Assembly: GCA_013812805.1 (NCBI GenBank) | Contig: JACCSV010000323.1 | Coordinates: 1-5,582, forward strand | Direction: 5' to 3' | Origin: Sphingomonas sp. | Lineage (GTDB): Bacteria; Pseudomonadota; Alphaproteobacteria; Sphingomonadales; Sphingomonadaceae | DNA: 5,582 nt | Notes under the pieces: model-generated | The model's input: the letters and a program-made list of their open reading frames with translations, nothing else | The model's database searches: none | Told to the model about the DNA's origin: nothing | In this document: one piece after another, positions 1 through 5,582 of the stretch | Layout: each line of letters opens with the position of its first letter | Numbering within the stretch: the first letter of the stretch is position 1 | Position numbers and translations under genes: made by a program

Positions 1-13
1 TTATTTGCGGGTA

Positions 14-27
14 CCGCTATTTAGCGG
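14..27 (-). other. Small inverted repeat over the cckA stop codon
   Basis: CCGCTA at 14-19 and TAGCGG at 22-27 are exact reverse complements separated by two bases, giving a 5-6 bp hairpin that includes the cckA stop codon (17-19). No T-run follows on the minus strand in the 13 bases left, so it is not a recognisable intrinsic terminator. It could be part of a 3' structure that continues outside the window, or chance. Confidence 0.3.
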
Positions 28-2449
28 GCGTGGCGCCTGGCTGGGGGTCGGCCGCCGGAGCCTTGGCCTCGATCGCCCGCCGCGCCATCTCGGCAAGCTC
101 CTGGACCGAGAAGGGCTTGGGCAGGAATAGCACGTTGTCGAGGTCGATCGACTTGCGCAATTGCTCCTCGGCGTAACCCGACATGAACAGGATCGGCAGC
201 TTGGGCCAGCTCAGCCTCGCCTCGCGGACCATCGTCGGCCCGTCCATCGCCGGCATCACCACGTCGGTGATCAGAAGCACGATCTCGTCGCCGATACGGC
301 CAAGCACCTCGAGCGCCTCCTCACCGTTGGTGGCGGTGACCACTGTGTAGCCGTGGCGGGTCAGCGCCCGCTCGGCGACCGTGCGCACCATCGGCTCGTC
401 CTCGACCAGCAGCACGGTGCCGCTGCCCCACAGCTCGTTGGCCTTGGGCTTGGCGGTGCGGCGAGCCTTGCCGCTCTCCTGCTCGACGTGGTGGACCGGC
501 AAATAGATCACGAACTGCGTCCCCTCGCCGACCTTGGAATCGGCAAAGATGAAGCCGCCCGACTGCTTGACGATGCCGTAGACGGTCGAAAGGCCCAGTC
601 CGGTGCCCTTGCCCACTTCCTTGGTGGTGAAGAAGGGCTCGAAGATCTTGCCGAGCACGTTGGGGGCAATCCCGCAGCCGGTGTCGGTCACCGACAAGGC
701 GCTGTAATCGGCGATCGGCAAGATGTCGGAGCCAAGCTCCGCGACCTGGTTCGCGAGCACCGGATAGGTCTGGATGGTCAGGGTCCCGCCGCTGCGGTCC
801 CCCGACACCATCGCGTCGCGGGCATTGACCGCAAGGTTGACGATGACCTGCTCGAGCTGTCCGGGATCGGCTCGGACCGAGCCGAGGTTGCGGCCGTGCT
901 TGACCACCAGCGTCACCGTCTCGCCAAGCAGGCGTTTCAACAGATGCGAGACTTCGGCGACGACGTCGGTCAGCTGCAGCACTTGCGGGCGAAGCGTCTG
1001 CTGGCGCGAAAAGGCCAGCAGCTGGCGGGTCAGGCCGGCGGCGCGGTTGGAATTCGACTTGATCTGATGGATGTCGTCATAGTCGCTGTCGCCCGGGGTG
1101 TGCCGCATCAGCATCAGGTCGCAATGGCCGATGATCGCTGTCAGGATATTGTTGAAGTCGTGGGCGACTCCGCCGGCCAGCTGCCCGACCGCCTGCATCT
1201 TGGTCGCCTGCGCCACCTGGCGCTTGAGCTTGGCCTCCTCGCTATTGTCCTTGAGCAGCAGCAGCACGACCGCATCGCCAAGCCCGCGCAAGCCGGCGAT
1301 GGTCAGCGCCACCGGCTCCTTGGGGTTGCGCGTCAGGCGGACCGCGATATCCCCCGACATCGCCGGGCCGCGCGCGTTGCGCCGCACCGCGTCGGCGACC
1401 GCGGCCTTGTCCTCCTTGGTCACCAGGTCGCCTGGGTAGACTGGGCGCATGTCGCTGCTGATCCCGGCGGCGGCGCGGAAACCGTCGTTCATCGTCAGGA
1501 AGCGCCCGTCGCGATCGACCAAAGCCAGGCCGATCGGCAGGATGTCGAGCATCGCCTGCAGATGCGACGTGCTCGACAGCGCCGCGCTGTCCGGGGTTTC
1601 GAACAGATAGAAGATGCCGTTGCCGGGCGGCGCCGGCGGGTCGATGGGGATATGCACGGCGCGCAGCGGCCGCGCGCCTTCCCCTTCCGCGACCAGCCTG
1701 ACGTGGCCGTCTTCGTCGATATCGATCAGAGCGTCGAACGAGACGTCTTCGTCGGTCCGCCCGGCCAGCGCGCGGGTGGCGAACGGGCGGTTGAAGGCGC
1801 GAACCTTGCCATCCGGGCCGACCAGCGCTGCCAGCACCCCAGCGTCTCCGAGCGCTTCGCCGGCGGCCCCCCGGATTCGCCCCGACACCAGTGCCACGGG
1901 GTCGTCGCGCCGGGTGTCCGGAAAGCGCCACAGCAAAAGGTCGCTGCGGGCGCCAATGCGCTCGACCTCGATCGCCACCGGCCCGCTGCTGGTCTGGATC
2001 CCGGCAACGCAGCCGGCGCCGTCGCGCCACGCCATCTGCTGCGCCGAAGCGAGCCCCTGCGCCGATTCCTCATCGGTCGCCAGCTTGGGTGGCGGCTTGC
2101 CGCTGCCGAACTGCTCGCGATAGGCGGCGTTGGCGAGCAGCAGGCTGCCGTCGGCAGCGGTGATCGCGGTGGCGTCCCGGCTAAGCGCCAGCGCCGCCCC
2201 GACAACGGAGAAATCGGGCCCGGCGACCGCCTGCGCGAGGTCGACCGCAGGCTTTCGCGATCGCATCGCCAGCAGCGCCGCCCCTGCAACCACCAGCAGC
2301 AAGGCAACCAGCGGTAAGCCCGCAATCCATGCCAGCGCGGCCAGCGTCAGCGCGGACGCCGTCACCAGCGCCGGCAGCAGATAGGCGCCGGCCCGGTCGA
2401 GCGGGTGAGCACCGCTGGAAGGCAGATCGTGCTGCAGCATCCGCCGCAC
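17..2449 (-). CDS. cckA: CckA-type hybrid sensor histidine kinase (cell-cycle phosphorelay)
   Basis: An 810-residue membrane-bound hybrid kinase. Two hydrophobic helices lie at about residues 22-42 and 44-62. PAS-like sensor regions follow at about 80-180, 200-285 and 295-405; the last is the clearest. The dimerisation/phosphoacceptor helix has GGVAHDFNN with His430. The ATPase domain shows the N box (Asn538, Asn542, Asp545), DTGCGI at 589-594, IFEPFFTTK at 602-610 and GKGTGLGLS at 613-621. The C-terminal receiver has acidic residues 683-685, phosphoacceptor Asp729, Ser757 and Lys778, so every catalytic residue is present. In the known alphaproteobacterial pathway CckA passes phosphate through ChpT to CtrA and CpdR; that role here is inferred from sequence. 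Caulobacter CckA is shorter (about 690 residues), the extra length here lying in the sensor part. The start is uncertain: GTG at 2449 or ATG at 2440 (807 residues). An in-frame stop at 2459-2461 rules out anything further upstream, and neither start has a good ribosome-binding site. It begins 20 bp after the peptidase gene, suggesting co-transcription. Confidence 0.93.
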   Translation of the reverse strand: MRRMLQHDLPSSGAHPLDRAGAYLLPALVTASALTLAALAWIAGLPLVALLLVVAGAALLAMRSRKPAVDLAQAVAGPDFSVVGAALALSRDATAITAADGSLLLANAAYREQFGSGKPPPKLATDEESAQGLASAQQMAWRDGAGCVAGIQTSSGPVAIEVERIGARSDLLLWRFPDTRRDDPVALVSGRIRGAAGEALGDAGVLAALVGPDGKVRAFNRPFATRALAGRTDEDVSFDALIDIDEDGHVRLVAEGEGARPLRAVHIPIDPPAPPGNGIFYLFETPDSAALSSTSHLQAMLDILPIGLALVDRDGRFLTMNDGFRAAAGISSDMRPVYPGDLVTKEDKAAVADAVRRNARGPAMSGDIAVRLTRNPKEPVALTIAGLRGLGDAVVLLLLKDNSEEAKLKRQVAQATKMQAVGQLAGGVAHDFNNILTAIIGHCDLMLMRHTPGDSDYDDIHQIKSNSNRAAGLTRQLLAFSRQQTLRPQVLQLTDVVAEVSHLLKRLLGETVTLVVKHGRNLGSVRADPGQLEQVIVNLAVNARDAMVSGDRSGGTLTIQTYPVLANQVAELGSDILPIADYSALSVTDTGCGIAPNVLGKIFEPFFTTKEVGKGTGLGLSTVYGIVKQSGGFIFADSKVGEGTQFVIYLPVHHVEQESGKARRTAKPKANELWGSGTVLLVEDEPMVRTVAERALTRHGYTVVTATNGEEALEVLGRIGDEIVLLITDVVMPAMDGPTMVREARLSWPKLPILFMSGYAEEQLRKSIDLDNVLFLPKPFSVQELAEMARRAIEAKAPAADPQPGATPAK

Positions 2450-2469
2450 GGTAGCGGCTTACGTCGCCC

Positions 2470-4548
2470 CTACCAAATGCGAACCCGCTCTGGCGGCGCC
2501 AAGTAAAGCTTCTGCCCCGACCGCACGTCAAAGGCGGGATACCAGGGGTCGAGGTTGCGGACGACCGCCACTCGCTGCTCCGACGGCGAGTGGGGATCGG
2601 TGATCAGCCGCTGGCGAAGGTTGGCCTCGCGGTAATTGCGCCGCCACACCTGCGCCCAACCCAGATAGAAGCGCTGGTCGCCAGTGGTTCCGTCGATCAC
2701 CGGCGCTTCCTTGCCTCCGAGCGAGGCCTTGTACGCGTCATAGGCGACCGTCAGTCCCGCAAGGTCGCCGATATTCTCGCCAAGCGTGAAGTCGCCCTTC
2801 ACGAACCCGCCGGGCAGCACCTCATATTTGTCATACTGGGCGATGAGCGACTTGCCGGCGGCTTCGAACGCCTTGAGGTCGGCGGGAGTCCACCAGTCGG
2901 CGAGGCGCCCCTGCTCGTCATACTTGGCGCCCTGGTCGTCGAAATGGTGGCTGATCTCGTGCCCGATGACGGCACCGATGCCGCCATAGTTGAGCGCCGG
3001 GTCGGCATTGGGATCGAAGAACGGTGCCTGCAGGATCGCTGCCGGGAAAACGATCTCCATCATGCCGAAATTGGCATAAGCGTTGATCGTCATCGGGGTC
3101 ATGCCCCATTCCCACCTGCGAACCGGGCCGCCGAGCTTGGCGATCTGATATTCGTGCTCAAACGCTGCCGAGCGCATGGCATTGCCGATGAGGTCGCCGC
3201 GGCGGACCTCCAGCCCGGAATAGTCGCGCCACTGGTCAGGATAGCCGATCTTGGTGGTGAAGTTGGCGAGCTTGGCCCGCGCCCGCGCCTTGGTTTCCGG
3301 CGCCATCCAGGCGAGGTTGTCGATGCGCCGCCCCATCGCCGCAACGACATTGCGGACCAGCTCGTCGGCCGCAGCCTTGGTCTCCCGCGGGAAATGGCGC
3401 TGAACGTAAATCTGGCTGACATCGTCGGCCAATGTGCCGGTGGTGAAATCGACCGCACGCTTCCAGCGCGCCTCCTGCTCCGGAGTGCCCGACAGGACCG
3501 TCCCGTAAAAGGAGAACGCTTCCTTGTCGAAAGCCGTCGGAAGATAGTCCGAATAGCTGTTCAACGAGCGGACCATCAGCTGGTCCTTGAGCACCTGCAG
3601 CGGCGCCCGCGAGACGATCCGCGCAGTGCCGGTGATTGCGCTCGGCTGCGCGACGAGCAGCTCGTTGGCATTCACTCCAAGGCCGCTCATGAAGCTCGCG
3701 AAGTCGAAGCCCGGGGCCCGCCGCTGCAGCTCGGCCAGCGTCATCTTGTTGTAGGTCTTGGTCGCGTCGCGGCTTTCGACCTGGGTCCAGTGGACCTTGG
3801 CGATCTGCATCTCGAGATCGGCGATGGCCCGCGCGCGACGGGCCGCGTTCGCCTCGCCGGCAAGGTTCAGCATGTTGGTCAGGTGCTGGACATATTTGGC
3901 GCGGATCTCGGCCATCCGCGCGTCCTTGCCGAGGTAATAGTCGCGGTCCGGCAGTCCAATGCCGCCCTGGACGAGCGAATAGGCGTATTGGGTGTTCACT
4001 TTGTCATCGAGGCCGACGTAGCTTGGGAACGGCGTGGCGATGCTCATGCGGTCGGCCTTGGCGTATAATTCGGCAAGCCCGGCCTTGCTGTCGAGTTCCC
4101 TGATCTCGGCAAGCCACGGCTCGAACGGGGCAAGGCCCTTGGCCTCGACCGCGGCCTGGTCGATGAAGCTCGCATAGGCAGCGCCGATCTTGTTGCCGGG
4201 GTCCTTGGCGGCTTCTTCGATGATCACCCGGGTTCGCTCGCGCGACAGATCGTCGAGCACGTTGAAGGTCCCGTAATTCGACTTGTCGGCCGGGATCGGC
4301 GTGTTCTTCACCCAGGTGCCATTGGCATGCTCGTAGAAATTGTCGCCGGGCAGGACGGTCGTATCCATCCCCGTCGTGTCGAATCCGTATGTGCCGATCT
4401 GCGCGGCTGGCGCTGGAGCGGAAGCCGGCGCCGGGTCGGCGGGAGCCATCGCGACCGGCTCTGCAATCGCCGGAGCGACCTCGGCCGTGCGGGTGGCGCA
4501 GCCGGCAAGCGCAGTGCTGGCGGCGAGAAAGCAGATCAAACGATTCAT
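2470..4548 (-). CDS. M13 family (neprilysin-like) zinc metallopeptidase, predicted lipoprotein
   Basis: A 692-residue M13 endopeptidase, expected to cleave peptides in the periplasm. The start at 4548 is preferred over an in-frame start at 4653: it has GGAGAG 5 nt upstream and opens directly with a lipoprotein signal (lipobox LAGC, lipidated Cys17). The residue after the Cys is Ala, not Asp, which under the Lol rule points to the outer membrane. A Pro/Ala-rich spacer (about 23-50) precedes the N-terminal M13 domain. The catalytic domain carries HEISH at 530-534 (zinc ligands His530 and His534, catalytic Glu531), GENIGDLAG at 590-598 (third ligand Glu591, plus Asp595), and DPHSP at 651-655 with His653 and Arg659, matching neprilysin His711/Arg717 in spacing. 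The substrate-binding motif starts NAY at 489-491, 41 residues before the first zinc ligand as in neprilysin, but departs from consensus further along. The C-terminus ends in RVRIW. It is a full-length, intact member; its substrate is unknown. It lies between smpB and cckA. Confidence 0.93.
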   Translation of the reverse strand: MNRLICFLAASTALAGCATRTAEVAPAIAEPVAMAPADPAPASAPAPAAQIGTYGFDTTGMDTTVLPGDNFYEHANGTWVKNTPIPADKSNYGTFNVLDDLSRERTRVIIEEAAKDPGNKIGAAYASFIDQAAVEAKGLAPFEPWLAEIRELDSKAGLAELYAKADRMSIATPFPSYVGLDDKVNTQYAYSLVQGGIGLPDRDYYLGKDARMAEIRAKYVQHLTNMLNLAGEANAARRARAIADLEMQIAKVHWTQVESRDATKTYNKMTLAELQRRAPGFDFASFMSGLGVNANELLVAQPSAITGTARIVSRAPLQVLKDQLMVRSLNSYSDYLPTAFDKEAFSFYGTVLSGTPEQEARWKRAVDFTTGTLADDVSQIYVQRHFPRETKAAADELVRNVVAAMGRRIDNLAWMAPETKARARAKLANFTTKIGYPDQWRDYSGLEVRRGDLIGNAMRSAAFEHEYQIAKLGGPVRRWEWGMTPMTINAYANFGMMEIVFPAAILQAPFFDPNADPALNYGGIGAVIGHEISHHFDDQGAKYDEQGRLADWWTPADLKAFEAAGKSLIAQYDKYEVLPGGFVKGDFTLGENIGDLAGLTVAYDAYKASLGGKEAPVIDGTTGDQRFYLGWAQVWRRNYREANLRQRLITDPHSPSEQRVAVVRNLDPWYPAFDVRSGQKLYLAPPERVRIW

Positions 4549-4553
4549 CGAAA

Positions 4554-4559
4554 CTCTCC
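4554..4559 (-). promoter_or_regulatory. Ribosome-binding site of the M13 peptidase gene
   Basis: Read on the minus strand this is GGAGAG, followed by five bases (TTTCG) and the ATG at 4548. It is the best Shine-Dalgarno match in the window. It decides the start of the peptidase: the longer in-frame version beginning at 4653 would add 35 residues in front of a perfectly good lipoprotein signal sequence. Confidence 0.85.
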
Positions 4560-4695
4560 GGAAGAATGATATTGAGCGCCAAGCGGGGGCTGGTGCTACC
4601 TTGGCAGCCCGCCGCGCTGGCGGACAGAATCGAACGACGACTGGTAGCCGCACGACGACGAACGGCCAAATCCTTCCCGTTCAGCAGCTTGCCGC
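4560..4695. other. Intergenic region between smpB and the M13 gene
   Basis: Together with the ribosome-binding site this forms a 147 bp non-coding gap. It is long enough to hold a promoter for the peptidase (and possibly cckA), but I found no convincing -35/-10 pair. The only AT-rich stretch is AATATCATTC on the minus strand, roughly 15-25 bp before the start codon, and it has no good -35 partner. The gap contains one GANTC site at 4627-4631, the target of the alphaproteobacterial cell-cycle methyltransferase CcrM. It also holds short ACGACGA direct repeats near 4634-4640 and 4652-4661. No strong hairpin plus T-run follows the smpB stop codon. Confidence 0.5.
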
Positions 4696-5175
4696 TCAGC
4701 CGCGTCGGAGCAGCCGCTGCTTCTCGCGGTTCCAATCGCGTTCCTTTATCGTCTCGCGCTTGTCGTGGGCCTTCTTGCCCCGCGCCAGCGCCAGCTCGAC
4801 CTTTGCCCGGCCGGCGGCGTTGAAGTAGAGCGACAGCGGCACCAGCGTCAGCCCCTGACGGGTGACGGCGCCGTGCAGCTTGTCGATCTCGCGGCGCTTC
4901 AACAGCAGCTTGCGGGGCCGGCGGGGCTGGTGGTTGGCGCGGTTGCCGTGGCTGTATTCGGGGATGTGGCTGTTGATCAGCCAGACTTCCTCCCCCTCCA
5001 CCGCCGCATAGCTTTCCGCGATCGACCCCTCGCCGAAGCGAAGCGACTTTACCTCGGTCCCGGTCAGCGCGATGCCGGTCTCGACCCGGTCCTCGACGAA
5101 GTAATCGTATCGAGCGCGCCGGTTCTCGGCGACGACCTTGGCTTTGTCGAACGGGGGTGGGAGCGGTTTGGCCAT
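4696..5175 (-). CDS. smpB: SsrA (tmRNA)-binding protein SmpB
   Basis: A 159-residue protein of usual family length. SmpB binds the tRNA-like part of tmRNA and brings it to ribosomes stalled on broken messages, so that the incomplete protein is tagged for degradation. Family signatures are present in order: AENRRARYDYF (16-26), TGTEVKSLR (38-46), the INSHIPEY segment (67-74), GN..NH.PRR.RKLLL (77-92), the LVPLSLYF strand (111-118), and the basic tail GKKAHDKRETIKERDWNRE (133-151), which in the family enters the empty mRNA channel. The ATG at 5175 gives the expected N-terminus, MAKP. The 15 bases before it (TAACCGCCACCTGAA on the coding strand) contain no Shine-Dalgarno match, which is odd for a conserved gene. 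It follows dapA by 80 bp, most of it repeat. The tmRNA gene itself is not in this window. Confidence 0.97.
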   Translation of the reverse strand: MAKPLPPPFDKAKVVAENRRARYDYFVEDRVETGIALTGTEVKSLRFGEGSIAESYAAVEGEEVWLINSHIPEYSHGNRANHQPRRPRKLLLKRREIDKLHGAVTRQGLTLVPLSLYFNAAGRAKVELALARGKKAHDKRETIKERDWNREKQRLLRRG

Positions 5176-5203
5176 TTCAGGTGGCGGTTAGCAAAAGACT
5201 GTC

Positions 5204-5251
5204 CTCCCGCGAAGGCGGGAGCCCAGGACTGGACCCCTGCCTTCGCAGGGG
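5204..5251. repeat. Two-arm palindromic repeat between dapA and smpB
   Basis: A 48 bp inverted repeat centred at 5227/5228. The left arm, 5204-5221, folds as CTCCCGC-GAAG-GCGGGAG. The right arm, 5234-5251, folds as CCCCTGC-CTTC-GCAGGGG. Each is a perfect 7 bp stem with a 4-base loop, and the two loops are complementary. Between them, CCAG (5223-5226) pairs with CTGG (5229-5232), so the whole unit could instead form one long imperfect hairpin. The arms match at 14 of 18 positions when one is inverted. From established knowledge, short repeats of this form recur between genes in sphingomonads and other alphaproteobacteria, and when read through they give peptide traces such as PAKAG..PAFAG, seen here on the plus strand. 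It begins 4 bp after the dapA stop codon. On the minus strand it is followed within a few bases by TCTTTT (5198-5193), so it may also terminate or stabilise the dapA transcript. Confidence 0.85.
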
Positions 5252-5255
5252 AACA

Positions 5256-5582
5256 TCAAATTAGCCCCGCATGCTCCAGTGCCGCGTCGACAGCGCGTTT
5301 GGACGCATCGCTTGCCTCGACCAGCGGCAGGCGCAGCTCGGCGAGGAAGCCGGGGCGCACCCGGCTCAGCGCATATTTCGCTGGCGCGGGGGAGGCGTCG
5401 GTGAACAAGGCCGCGTGCAGCGGGTAGAGCCGGTCCTGCAGCTCGAGCGCCAGAAGCCATTGGTTATCCATCATCGCCTTCTGAAACTCAGCGCAAAGTT
5501 TCGGCGCGACGTTGGCGCTGACCGAGATACAGCCTACCCCGCCCATCGCGTTGAAGCCGAGCGCCATGTCGTCGTTGCCGCT
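5256..5582 (-). CDS. dapA: 4-hydroxy-tetrahydrodipicolinate synthase, C-terminal part (cut by window edge)
   Basis: The last 108 residues of DapA, which condenses pyruvate with aspartate semialdehyde in the first committed step of the diaminopimelate/lysine pathway in the cytoplasm. The reading frame is open to the window edge, so the start lies outside. The fragment opens with SGND at the place of the family's SG(D/E)D motif, followed by AL.F and GGVGCISVSANVAP, a segment typical of DapA. The remainder (LFTDASPAPAKYAL, then RLPLVEAS) fits the C-terminal helical domain, where E. coli DapA has a similar P.P.K segment. The catalytic Tyr and the Schiff-base Lys lie upstream of the fragment and cannot be checked. 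Other members of the DapA/NanA aldolase family are possible in principle, but the neighbouring smpB and these motifs favour DapA. The TGA stop is at 5256-5258. Confidence 0.92.
   Translation of the reverse strand, partial: SGNDDMALGFNAMGGVGCISVSANVAPKLCAEFQKAMMDNQWLLALELQDRLYPLHAALFTDASPAPAKYALSRVRPGFLAELRLPLVEASDASKRAVDAALEHAGLI

Noticed and set aside
1..16. Possible terminator or next gene after cckA
   Set aside because: Only 16 bases remain after the stop codon. There is no T-run on the coding strand and too little sequence to judge.
161..2317. A 718-codon open frame on the plus strand, antisense to cckA
   Set aside because: It lies opposite a gene with every catalytic motif intact. Its translation is rich in Arg, His, Gln and Asp with no recognisable domain, as expected for an antisense frame in high-GC DNA with strong codon bias.
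2590..4068. A 492-codon open frame on the plus strand, antisense to the M13 gene
   Set aside because: It has the same antisense artefact pattern, with no recognisable domain, and the M13 gene on the other strand is clearly real.
4631..4664. Short CGAACG/ACGACGA repeats in the smpB-M13 gap
   Set aside because: The units are only 6-7 bases, irregular in arrangement and simple in composition; they do not resemble an operator or array.
4004..4735. A minus-strand frame spanning the smpB end, the gap and the M13 N-terminus
   Set aside because: It overlaps two well-supported genes in another frame, and its translation is low-complexity Arg/Ala-rich with no family resemblance.
5181..5190. Possible CtrA half-site (CTAACC on the minus strand) upstream of smpB
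   Set aside because: It lacks the TTAA core and any second half-site at the right spacing, so it does not support CtrA control.
4765..5427. A plus-strand frame over smpB and dapA that reads through the repeat (gives PAKAGAQ and PAFAGE)
   Set aside because: This is the familiar peptide trace of the intergenic repeat, antisense to two conserved genes; it is not a protein.

Overview
The window is high-GC and codes entirely on the minus strand. It reads as an ordinary chromosomal core region of an alphaproteobacterium, most likely a sphingomonad (Sphingomonadales). Three things suggest this: a hybrid kinase with the sequence hallmarks of CckA, the alphaproteobacterial cell-cycle kinase; a dapA-smpB gene pair; and, between those two genes, a paired-hairpin repeat of the kind scattered through sphingomonad and related genomes. 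The species cannot be named from the sequence alone.

In the direction of transcription (right to left) the layout is as follows. (1) The C-terminal third of dapA, a lysine/diaminopimelate biosynthesis enzyme, is cut by the right edge of the window. (2) An 80 bp gap is mostly filled by a 48 bp two-arm inverted repeat. (3) smpB is complete and encodes the tmRNA-binding protein for ribosome rescue. (4) A 147 bp gap ends in a clear Shine-Dalgarno sequence. (5) A complete gene encodes an M13 (neprilysin-like) zinc metallopeptidase with a lipoprotein signal, probably facing the periplasm. (6) Only 20 bp later comes cckA, complete, encoding a membrane-bound PAS/histidine kinase/receiver hybrid. Just 16 bp follow its stop codon.

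The four genes serve different jobs: amino-acid/cell-wall precursor synthesis, translation quality control, envelope proteolysis and cell-cycle phosphorelay. The peptidase and cckA are close enough to share a transcript. smpB and the peptidase may be transcribed separately, although no convincing promoter was found. I found no mobile element, CRISPR array, RNA gene, toxin-antitoxin pair or defence system, and no evidence of an undescribed system. The most informative non-coding feature is the repeat, whose two arms differ only by paired, compensating base changes.
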